A stretch of 64,000 nucleotides of DNA. Source: Bacteroidales bacterium. GTDB lineage: Bacteria > Bacteroidota > Bacteroidia > Bacteroidales > UBA932. The stretch spans positions 1 through 64,000 of the forward strand of contig JAAZIA010000019.1 in the NCBI GenBank assembly GCA_012510445.1. The letters run 5' to 3'. Positions 1-6,422 of the stretch are shown in pieces (the stretch's first letter is position 1; each line of letters starts with the position of its first letter). The position numbers and the translations under genes were made by a program. The notes under the pieces are model-generated. The model was not told the DNA's origin. It saw nothing but the letters and a program-made list of their open reading frames with translations, and ran no database searches.

Positions 1-1
1 A

Positions 2-100
2 ACCGATACCGAGCCTTTACAAGACCTTTTTGATAAAACAAAATTCAATAATGTCAATGAACTTAATGGTTCTTGTGAACCGTTATTATTTAATTTTTAA
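2..100 (+). CDS. 3' end of an unidentified gene, possibly an IS transposase (partial)
   Basis: An open frame runs in from the left edge and ends at TAA 98-100, giving 32 C-terminal residues that finish in PLLFNF. A tail rich in Leu and Phe ending in LF-x-F recalls the C-terminus of some Bacteroidetes IS4-type transposases, but this is a memory-based impression from very little sequence. The next 77 bases hold no gene. They contain GTGGACACTAG (136-146), which could belong to an element end, but the partner end lies outside the window. The sequence is more AT-rich than the genes that follow. It could equally be the end of any unrelated gene. Confidence 0.35.
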   Translation, partial: TDTEPLQDLFDKTKFNNVNELNGSCEPLLFNF

Positions 101-177
101 ACTTTTTTAATCGTCCATATTTTAAGTGGACACTAGTGATATAATATATATTTACAGCAGAATTAATATCATCAACT

Positions 178-420
178 ATGAAAGCAACAACAAGAAAGCT
201 AATAGACCTTCCCGATATAACTCTTAAAGCACTTCAATTAAGAGCAACTACTAATGGTCTATCTCTAAAAAGGTACATGGAAGATGTTTTAATCAAGAAG
301 AGTAAGGAGCATTTGACCGATGAGCAACTTTATGAATTGATGCTGATGATGTACCCTGATGGTCAAGAAAAGGCAACAGAGAAAGCAAAAAAGGCGTTTG
401 AAGACATGTTAGAGACATGA
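178..420 (+). CDS. Ribbon-helix-helix (CopG/Arc-like) antitoxin-type DNA-binding protein
   Basis: The 80-residue product has the layout of a short ribbon-helix-helix protein: a basic beta strand near residues 5-12 (RKLIDLP), helix one (TLKALQLRA), a turn at NGLS, and helix two (LKRYMEDVL). A charged helical tail follows and would contact a partner in a toxin-antitoxin pair. Such proteins usually repress their own operon. The expected toxin is missing: the ATG that overlaps this stop codon opens only 14 codons. Family assignment rests on the pattern of the first 40 residues; the function as an antitoxin is inferred. It may be an orphan antitoxin left at the edge of a mobile segment. Confidence 0.55.
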   Translation: MKATTRKLIDLPDITLKALQLRATTNGLSLKRYMEDVLIKKSKEHLTDEQLYELMLMMYPDGQEKATEKAKKAFEDMLET

Positions 421-461
421 TAGTAGATTATCCGGCTATAAACATCGGAATAAACGCCTAA
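417..461 (+). pseudogene. 14-codon ORF coupled to the antitoxin-like gene; possible toxin remnant
   Basis: ATG at 417 overlaps the upstream TGA in an ATGA arrangement, as second genes of toxin-antitoxin operons often do. It reads MIVDYPAINIGINA and then stops at TAA 459-461. No continuation in another frame was recognised in the 200 bases that follow. It may be the start of a decayed toxin gene or a chance ORF. Confidence 0.2.
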
Positions 462-591
462 TTACCACCTAAAATTTCGGCTTCTCAAACATCATAGCAG
501 CACCATCAAGCAGGCATCCCAATATGATCAGTATTACCATCAACATAACAGACAATTGTTTAATGAATTAGCAATTGCCCCTAAAATAAGA

Positions 592-622
592 TAGCACTAC
601 GTCAAAACACGACGTAGTGCTA
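592..622. terminator. Perfect 12-bp hairpin between converging genes
   Basis: TAGCACTACGTC (592-603), a 7-base loop, then its exact reverse complement (611-622). It lies between the + antitoxin-like gene and the 3' end of the - oxidoreductase gene. There is no long T tract on either strand, so it is either a bidirectional terminator of weak type or a dispersed palindromic repeat. Confidence 0.5.
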
Positions 623-659
623 CAAATAATCCGTAAATTTATTACCAGCCTACACTCTC

Positions 660-2354
660 TTAACGCTCCCGGGCGTAAGGCCAGGCCATAAGGCCGCCTT
701 CCAACACCTTCACGTTCGTATAACCGTGTGACTTGAGGATAAGCGCAGCTTCATACCCTCTCAGGGAAATCTTACACCAGGTGACAATGGGTGTGTCTTT
801 GTCTTTAGGTAGTTCGTTCAGGCGTGCACGCAGTTGACCCAGCGGGATAAGCACCTCGCCAATACCCAGTCGCATGGCTTCAAACTCTTCCGGAATCCGA
901 ACGTCCAGCAGCAGCATCTTCTCTTCTTTCTTCAGCTTCTCTTTCAGCTCAAAAGCGTTGAGCCCGTCCATGATTCCATCCAGTTTGTTCTGCATGACAT
1001 GGGCCGAGGCAATGCTGTGGTCAATAGCCAATGAGAACGGCGGTGCGTACGGCAGGTCTGCGTTGGACATTTGATCTACCGTCATGTTGTTTTGGATAGC
1101 CATGGCCCAGATGGCAACTTGTTTGCCTACGTCGCCGGGGCCCAGTACCTGTGCACCCAGGATTCTGCGGGAAGTTTTGTCTGCCAGCAATTTGGTAATG
1201 AGTAGTCGTCCCTGCATAAAGCCGGGCTTGTCTAAACTGGCGTTGTAGATGGTTTCGTAATTGGTGATGTTGTTGCGTTGGGCGTTTTGTTCGGACAGGC
1301 CGGTAGAGCCTACGCCGTAATCAAATACCTTGCATATACCCGTTTGTATGGTGCCGGGGAATTCTTTTACGTTGCCACAAATAACGTTCTCACCAGCCAC
1401 ACGTCCTTGCAAGTTGGCTAAGTCTCCAAACGGAGCATGTACTTGTACGCCTGTAATCAAGTTGTTGGTTTCTACACAATCACCTACTGCATAGACATCT
1501 TCCAAGTTGGTTTGCATGTATTTATTTACCACAATACCTCCGCGCTCGCCAATGGTAATACCCATATCGCGGGCTAAACCTACGTTGGGAATCACACCAA
1601 TGGCAACCACAGCCAGCTGGCATGGTATTTCAGTACCGTTTTGCAGTTTCACGCCGGTCAATTTACCGTTTTCACCTAAGAAAGCCGCCACACCGTTTTC
1701 CAGAATTACGTTGGCTTTTGTCCGCACGTACCCTTCAACCAACATGGCCATCTGCATGTCCAAGAAGGTGAGCAACTGGGGCAGCATCTCTACCAGGGTG
1801 ATATCTATACCGGCTAAGTGGAGTGCTTCGCACGTTTCTATACCAATTAGCCCCCCGCCAATGACTACGGCTTTTTTGATAAGGCCATCATCCCTGATTT
1901 TTCTTAAGAAATCTGCGTCTTGCATAGATTGCAAGGTGGTGATGCCGTCCAGTTCAATACCCGGTACAGGTGGTTTGCGCGGGGTAGCTCCGGTAGCAAT
2001 AACCAATTTATCGTAAGGAAGTGATCCGGTTTCTCCGGTGTCCAAGATTTTGTAGAAAACTTCTTTGGCTACGGGGTCCACTTTGGTGACTTCTGTACGT
2101 ACTTTTGTTTCTATGCGTTTGGCATTCCAAAAGTACCTGGAGTCCCGTACCACGCCGGCCGGGGAACAAAGCAACTGGTCTCTGTCATCAAAAAATCCGC
2201 CTACGTAGTAGGGATAGCCGCACGAAGCCATGGACAATTCTGCCGATTTTTGAATGAGTGTAATATGGGCATGTTCATCCATCCGTCTGGCCCTGGAGGC
2301 CGCTTTGGGACCGGCTGCCGATCCACCAATGACTACAATTCTTTTTGTATCCAT
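660..2354 (-). CDS. CoA-disulfide reductase-like FAD/NAD(P) oxidoreductase with C-terminal rhodanese domain
   Basis: The 564-residue flavoprotein belongs to the pyridine nucleotide-disulfide oxidoreductase class. The FAD-binding glycine motif VVIGGSAAG is at the N-terminus, the redox cysteine sits in SCGYPY (about Cys45), a second dinucleotide fold (AVVIGGGLIGIE) lies mid-protein, and a dimerisation domain follows. The last 95 residues form a rhodanese domain with Cys in the loop TWCKISLRG. CoADR-rhodanese fusions reduce CoA disulfides, persulfides or polysulfides with NAD(P)H and help with sulfur handling and redox stress. The ATG at 2354 is chosen because MDTKRIVVIGG begins directly with the FAD fold; a longer frame to 2429 adds 25 unrelated residues. 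A larger relative lies at 23888. Confidence 0.85.
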   Translation of the reverse strand: MDTKRIVVIGGSAAGPKAASRARRMDEHAHITLIQKSAELSMASCGYPYYVGGFFDDRDQLLCSPAGVVRDSRYFWNAKRIETKVRTEVTKVDPVAKEVFYKILDTGETGSLPYDKLVIATGATPRKPPVPGIELDGITTLQSMQDADFLRKIRDDGLIKKAVVIGGGLIGIETCEALHLAGIDITLVEMLPQLLTFLDMQMAMLVEGYVRTKANVILENGVAAFLGENGKLTGVKLQNGTEIPCQLAVVAIGVIPNVGLARDMGITIGERGGIVVNKYMQTNLEDVYAVGDCVETNNLITGVQVHAPFGDLANLQGRVAGENVICGNVKEFPGTIQTGICKVFDYGVGSTGLSEQNAQRNNITNYETIYNASLDKPGFMQGRLLITKLLADKTSRRILGAQVLGPGDVGKQVAIWAMAIQNNMTVDQMSNADLPYAPPFSLAIDHSIASAHVMQNKLDGIMDGLNAFELKEKLKKEEKMLLLDVRIPEEFEAMRLGIGEVLIPLGQLRARLNELPKDKDTPIVTWCKISLRGYEAALILKSHGYTNVKVLEGGLMAWPYARER

Positions 2355-2428
2355 AATATATAAGGGTTTGAAAGGTATAAAAGTAGGTTTTCTACACAAG
2401 TTATCCAAAAAACAGATCTGACAAGGCA

Positions 2429-3121
2429 CTACAGCAAATGCTCCAGAATGTCACTGACGCACTCCAGCTCCAGAAAGCGTTCGTGTTCCGGGGTGTAAGG
2501 GAGCTGTTCGTGAGCCCAGGTGACGTGGTAAGGGATGTAGGCGGCGTAGGCACCCAGCTCCAAAACGGGCATGATGTCCGATCTCATAGAATTGCCGATC
2601 ATCAGGAAATTGTCTGCCGGGCAATCCAGATGGTGCAGTAGTTTGGTGTACTCGGCGAGGGTCTTGTCGCTCATGATTTCAATGTGATGGAAATACCGTT
2701 CCAGCCCTGACTTTCTTAACTTTCGCTCCTGGTCCAACAAATCGCCTTTGGTGGCTACGACCAACCGGTAGCGTCCATTCAACCGCTCCAGGGTTTCTTC
2801 TACACGCGGGAGCAGTTCTATGGGTTTTTGTAACATATCCCTGCCCAGTTTCATAATATCTTGTACTGTAGCGGCCGGCAAAGTGTTGTTGGAAATACGG
2901 ATGGCTGTATCTATCATGCTCAGCACAAAGGCTTTTATACCGTACCCGTACCATTCCAGGTCCTGCATTTCTGTCTTGTACAACTCCTCCATGACTTGTT
3001 CTGCCGGTAGGTAGTCACTTAGCATGTCGCAGAGCTTTTTTTCTGCTTCCCGGTAAAACGGCTCGTTCACCCATAAGGTATCGTCTGCATCGAACGCTAT
3101 GGTTTTAATCTTTTCTTTCAT
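2429..3121 (-). CDS. HAD-superfamily hydrolase
   Basis: The 230-residue cytoplasmic protein has the haloacid dehalogenase motif I FDADDTLW, with the two catalytic aspartates near residues 10-12, a helical cap, motif II around VVATKGD and motif III/IV near MIGNSMRSD. It is probably a phosphatase acting on a small phosphorylated metabolite; the substrate cannot be read from the sequence. The gene lies 74 bases upstream of the CoADR gene on the same strand and may be cotranscribed with it. A -7 element ends 8 bases before its ATG. Confidence 0.82.
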   Translation of the reverse strand: MKEKIKTIAFDADDTLWVNEPFYREAEKKLCDMLSDYLPAEQVMEELYKTEMQDLEWYGYGIKAFVLSMIDTAIRISNNTLPAATVQDIMKLGRDMLQKPIELLPRVEETLERLNGRYRLVVATKGDLLDQERKLRKSGLERYFHHIEIMSDKTLAEYTKLLHHLDCPADNFLMIGNSMRSDIMPVLELGAYAAYIPYHVTWAHEQLPYTPEHERFLELECVSDILEHLL

Positions 3122-3129
3122 AGTGACTG

Positions 3130-3137
3130 CAAAGATA
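3130..3137 (-). promoter_or_regulatory. Promoter -7 element of the HAD gene
   Basis: On the minus strand TATCTTTG, a match to the Bacteroidetes TAnnTTTG element, ends 8 bases before the ATG at 3121, so the mRNA leader would be only a few bases long. Confidence 0.55.
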
Positions 3138-3187
3138 AGAAAATGGCGTGCCGATTGGCATGACAGATCGGAACAGTTAGACTAAGA

Positions 3188-3679
3188 TTATTTTATTTTT
3201 CTATATACCTCCCAATATTCCGGTTCATTGGGGTCAGAGTGAAATTTAATTTTAAAAGAAGACTTTGATAGAAGTACAAAATCATATTTCCAAAAAAGGA
3301 AAATGATCCGATCTTCAATTTGAGCTCCTACAAAAGTCAGTGTTTTCCCATCTTCAGAAATTCTAAAATAAGGGAAATTATACTCTTCATCCGGAAAATG
3401 TATACGACCGTGCACTTCTGCAGGGACTAGATTTTTTAAAGATTCATCAAGGTTATCCAAATCAATATTTGGAAAATCGATACCATAGACAATTCTAGGC
3501 TTACTGAAACTTTCAAAGGTTTCAAATCCTGAGTATCCATCCGCTCGAAACTTTCCGTTTAATACTTGTAAAACCTCTTTTTGGATTTCTGTATAGCCTT
3601 TTAAGTTCTGAGCATCTTGTTTGCTACATGCGATAAACAATAAAGTGAGACCAAGAAAAAGAAAGATGGCTTTTTTCAT
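3188..3679 (-). CDS. Hypothetical lipoprotein
   Basis: The 163-residue product begins with MKKAIFLFLGLTLLFIACS, a type II signal peptide whose lipobox (FIAC) puts the lipidated cysteine at residue 18. The mature part is polar, rich in aromatic residues and probably mostly beta structure. No family was recognised. The ATG at 3679 is chosen because it starts the signal peptide; an upstream in-frame extension to 3754 adds a second hydrophobic stretch that does not fit. It sits alone between the HAD gene and the small channel-like gene, with no visible promoter match. Confidence 0.7.
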   Translation of the reverse strand: MKKAIFLFLGLTLLFIACSKQDAQNLKGYTEIQKEVLQVLNGKFRADGYSGFETFESFSKPRIVYGIDFPNIDLDNLDESLKNLVPAEVHGRIHFPDEEYNFPYFRISEDGKTLTFVGAQIEDRIIFLFWKYDFVLLSKSSFKIKFHSDPNEPEYWEVYRKIK

Positions 3680-3779
3680 AATGGTGTGGTTTAAGATTAT
3701 CCATAAAAATAGTGAAAATAGTAATGCCATAATTAAATCTAGCAGACAATGCACAGACTGCGACGCCTAGAACGCCTAA

Positions 3780-4091
3780 TTATATTCTAGGTTTCAAAAT
3801 AATCCGCATAATCAGAGACACCAGGTAGATGAGCCCGCCGTAAATGGTGGGTATTAAGGCAATCTTAACGCCCGAGGCTATAAGATCCATAGAAACGGCA
3901 CCTGCCTTGCTTATGGCATCTCCGGCTTGAGCAAATCCTAAAAGTGTAGAGAGAATTCCTACTATAAGTGCTATATGTCCTATCTCTCGCACCCAGGCAG
4001 GAGCTTTCCATACGGCTATAAATAAAAAGACCAGGATTATGGTCAAGAGTCCCATAAAAAGAGGACCTCCTTCAATGAAAAAACGTAGCAT
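3780..4091 (-). CDS. Mini MotA/TolQ/ExbB-like membrane protein
   Basis: The 103-residue integral membrane protein has about three helices (near residues 9-28, 36-56 and 72-97). The stretch GILSTLLGFAQAGDAIS, followed by GVKIALIPTIYGGLIYLV, matches the core of the TolQ/ExbB/MotA fold, in which the last two helices line the ion path. Full TolQ/ExbB proteins are about twice as long, and no ExbD/TolR partner is nearby, so it is unlikely to be a standard motor subunit. It is divergent from a membrane-anchored LytTR regulator, with candidate operator repeats between them. I infer that it is the regulator's target or partner. Confidence 0.6.
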   Translation of the reverse strand: MLRFFIEGGPLFMGLLTIILVFLFIAVWKAPAWVREIGHIALIVGILSTLLGFAQAGDAISKAGAVSMDLIASGVKIALIPTIYGGLIYLVSLIMRIILKPRI

Positions 4092-4107
4092 AGTATTATT
4101 GTTTTAA

Positions 4108-4181
4108 ATGGTTACTGCAAAAGTACACCACCTTATGGTTACGACAAAGGTTGAATCCGTCTGCCAAGATGTCATAACCAT
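4108..4181. promoter_or_regulatory. Candidate LytTR operator: inverted repeat plus a third half-site
   Basis: ATGGTTACGACA (4135-4146) and TGTCATAACCAT (4170-4181) are inverted repeats with one mismatch, their starts 35 bases apart. A related direct copy, ATGGTTACTGCA, is at 4108-4119. They flank and overlap the -33 and -7 elements of the mini TolQ-like gene. LytTR domains bind paired short sites, so autoregulation or control of the divergent gene by the adjacent LytTR protein is a reasonable inference. Confidence 0.45.
4118..4147 (-). promoter_or_regulatory. Promoter of the mini TolQ-like gene (-33 and -7 elements)
   Basis: On the minus strand TTTG (4144-4147) and TACTTTTG (4118-4125) are separated by 18 bases, close to the Bacteroidetes -33/-7 arrangement. 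The predicted leader is about 20 bases. It is one of the few promoters here with both elements visible. Confidence 0.6.
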
Positions 4182-4209
4182 CTCTTGAGAAAAATCCCTA
4201 TTTTTGAAT

Positions 4210-4905
4210 ATGAAAAAGCATTTCAGCCTGGCGTATTGGTTTGGAGTAGTGCTGGTGATGAGCCTGGTATTTACCAGTATAGTAAACGGGTACTCCAAAG
4301 CATTATTGCTGGCCATCATGTTCCTGCCCGGAGCGTTATTGGCTAAATACCTTATGAAAGATCTGTCCTTCAAAAACAGACGCAAAGGTATATTGCACAG
4401 TTTCTGCCTGGCCGCTTCTACGTTGCTTACAGAATACCTGTGTATCATCTTTACCAGCTGGTACCTGCTAAAACTCTACCCCCACACCCTGCCGGGTCTC
4501 ATCTTTAATCCCATTCTTATCTGGTTGCTGTTGGCTGTGTTTGTAGCCATGGAGCACCTCCTGCAACGTTACCTGGTGAAAACCGTACCGCCCAATGAAT
4601 ACATCACTTTTACCTCGGATCGTAAAAAAGTCACTCTGCGAATTGACTCCATTCTGCTGGTAGAATCATGCGATGCCGAGGTCTGGATACGTACCGAAAA
4701 CCAAACGGACTACCGTACCAAGATGAAAATCTCGCAATGGGAATCGGTTCTGGACAAACGATTTATCAGGGTACACCGCTCCTACCTAATCAATGTGAAC
4801 CACATGACACACTCCACCGCCAACCAGGTAACCGTAGGGCCTTATACCATAGAAATTTCCAGAAAGTATAAGGATGATTTTAAGAAATGGGTGCTTGGTG
4901 CGTGA
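4210..4905 (+). CDS. Membrane-anchored LytTR-family transcriptional regulator
   Basis: The 231-residue protein has a hydrophobic N-terminal half with about four membrane helices (residues 5-130) and a C-terminal LytTR DNA-binding domain (about 135-231). The latter shows the usual pattern: YITFTSDRKKVTLRIDSILLVES, then a strand-rich stretch, LDKRFIRVHRSYLINVNH and IEISRKYKDDFKKW. There is no receiver domain, so the signal is probably sensed through the membrane part. The gene is divergent from the mini TolQ-like gene. ATG 4210 is preferred to an in-frame TTG two codons upstream. TATTTTTG at 4199-4206 lies unusually close to the start. Confidence 0.8.
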   Translation: MKKHFSLAYWFGVVLVMSLVFTSIVNGYSKALLLAIMFLPGALLAKYLMKDLSFKNRRKGILHSFCLAASTLLTEYLCIIFTSWYLLKLYPHTLPGLIFNPILIWLLLAVFVAMEHLLQRYLVKTVPPNEYITFTSDRKKVTLRIDSILLVESCDAEVWIRTENQTDYRTKMKISQWESVLDKRFIRVHRSYLINVNHMTHSTANQVTVGPYTIEISRKYKDDFKKWVLGA

Positions 4906-4979
4906 CTCGTAAACGCGTCTCTAAAAAACAAGCATTTCCGTAACACCTACTCAAGTTTTTTTTTACCTTTATACCAACT

Positions 4980-4987
4980 TATTTTTG
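4980..4987 (+). promoter_or_regulatory. Promoter -7 element of the xanthine dehydrogenase operon
   Basis: TATTTTTG matches TAnnTTTG and ends 7 bases before the xdhA ATG at 4995. No clear -33 TTG is visible, which may mean the promoter depends on an activator. Confidence 0.5.
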
Positions 4988-4994
4988 CACAGTA

Positions 4995-6422
4995 ATGAGA
5001 TCAAAAATTCAATTTCTTTTGAATGGTAATCCTGTAACACTGGATTTCTGTGAACACGGCACACCTGACCCCCAGATTACTGTATTAAAATACCTGAGAG
5101 ACCACAGAAAGATGACAGGAACCAAAGAAGGCTGCGGTACGGGAGATTGCGGTTCCTGCATGGTGGCTCTGGCACAAAAAAATACAGAAGGCTATACCGT
5201 ATTGTACGCTGTAAATTCCTGCCTGATGTTGCTGGGCATGCTGGACGGTAAGCACCTGATAACTATTGAAGGCATTGCAAAAAACGGGAAATTACACCCC
5301 GTACAAGAGGCCCTGCTGCACAGAAAAGGAACACAATGCGGGTTCTGCACTCCCGGAGTTGCCATGTCTTCTTTTGCAGCGTACGAGAGCGGGAGAAAAT
5401 TCACGCCCGAAAGTATAAAAGAAATCCTTTCCGGCAACTTGTGCCGTTGTACGGGATACGAGAGCATAAGAGAAGCCCTCATAGATCTGAATAAAACGGC
5501 ACAGTCCCTTACAGAGCCGAATATTGAATTGCCCCCTGCCCTCCCCGGGGAGTTCTTTTGGGAAGGAAGCATGGGGCCTTATATTAAACCACAAACGGTA
5601 TCCTCCCTTCTGGAATACAAACGCAAATACCCCGGGTACCCCATAGTATCGGGAGCCAGCGATTTCAGTGTGAAAAACATCCTGGAAGAACCTGCCAGAA
5701 GACCGTTGATTGACAGTTCAGATCTGGAAGAACTCAAACATATCCAAACGGAAGAAGGATGTATAAAAATAGGTGCGGGATCTTCTGTGGAAGCTTTCAA
5801 AAATGAGCTGGTCCCCTTATACCCTGCAGCGGAAGAATACCTGCTTTCTTTTGCCTCGTTACCCGTTAGAATTAAAGCCTCTATAGGTGGCAGCCTGGCC
5901 GGAGCCTCTTCTGTGGGCGATATCATGCCTTTGCTGTTGGCCCTCAACGCGCAACTTGAACTAAGAACTTCCGGCGGCAACCGTACGGTATCTTGTAAAG
6001 CGTTTAACACCGGCTACCATGCCCACCTGTTAGAGCCGTATGAAATCATTTATGCTGTCCGTATCCCCCTCCCTTCAAAAACCACAAAGTTCTTTGCTCA
6101 TAAGCAATCCAGAAGAAAAGACATGGACATATCCACCCTCACCTTTTGCATGGGCTTTGAGGTGGTAAACGGAACTATTTATCATGCATCTACCGGGTTT
6201 GGGGGAATGGCTCCTACCCCTGTCAGTTCCGGGGAACTGGAGGATTTTTTAAACGGCAGGTCTTTTTCGGAAGACACATTCGCCCGTGCCTCGGCCCTTA
6301 TACCGCAACTCTTTTCTACCATAAGCGACGTAAGAGGCTCTGCCGACTATAGGATTACGATAGCTTCCCATTTGCTGGTAAGCTGTTTTTTAGAAACACA
6401 AGGCAGAAATAATGACGGATAA
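4995..6422 (+). CDS. xdhA: Xanthine dehydrogenase small subunit (two [2Fe-2S] domains plus FAD domain)
   Basis: The 475-residue iron-sulfur flavoprotein subunit of a molybdenum hydroxylase passes electrons from the Mo site to NAD or another acceptor. The plant-type [2Fe-2S] domain has cysteines 47, 52, 55 (GCGTGDCGSC) and 76. The helical [2Fe-2S] domain has CGFC at 115-118 and CRC at 150-152. From about residue 185 an FAD-binding domain of the CO dehydrogenase flavoprotein/XdhA type follows (GASDFSV, then SIGGSLAGASSVGD). The domain order matches bacterial XdhA. The gene overlaps xdhB by 11 bases, so the two are translationally coupled. Purine oxidation or salvage is the likely role; the exact substrate is not proven. 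Confidence 0.88.
   Translation: MRSKIQFLLNGNPVTLDFCEHGTPDPQITVLKYLRDHRKMTGTKEGCGTGDCGSCMVALAQKNTEGYTVLYAVNSCLMLLGMLDGKHLITIEGIAKNGKLHPVQEALLHRKGTQCGFCTPGVAMSSFAAYESGRKFTPESIKEILSGNLCRCTGYESIREALIDLNKTAQSLTEPNIELPPALPGEFFWEGSMGPYIKPQTVSSLLEYKRKYPGYPIVSGASDFSVKNILEEPARRPLIDSSDLEELKHIQTEEGCIKIGAGSSVEAFKNELVPLYPAAEEYLLSFASLPVRIKASIGGSLAGASSVGDIMPLLLALNAQLELRTSGGNRTVSCKAFNTGYHAHLLEPYEIIYAVRIPLPSKTTKFFAHKQSRRKDMDISTLTFCMGFEVVNGTIYHASTGFGGMAPTPVSSGELEDFLNGRSFSEDTFARASALIPQLFSTISDVRGSADYRITIASHLLVSCFLETQGRNNDG

Noticed and set aside
1507-2016. A 169-codon + strand open frame opposite the CoADR gene
   Set aside because: It is the complement of a well-supported flavoprotein gene, its translation has no recognisable motif, and no promoter or start context supports it.
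4199-4206. TATTTTTG as the promoter of the LytTR gene
   Set aside because: It ends only 3 bases before the ATG and has no upstream partner; the transcript might start inside the coding region. Left out as a feature but mentioned in the gene entry.
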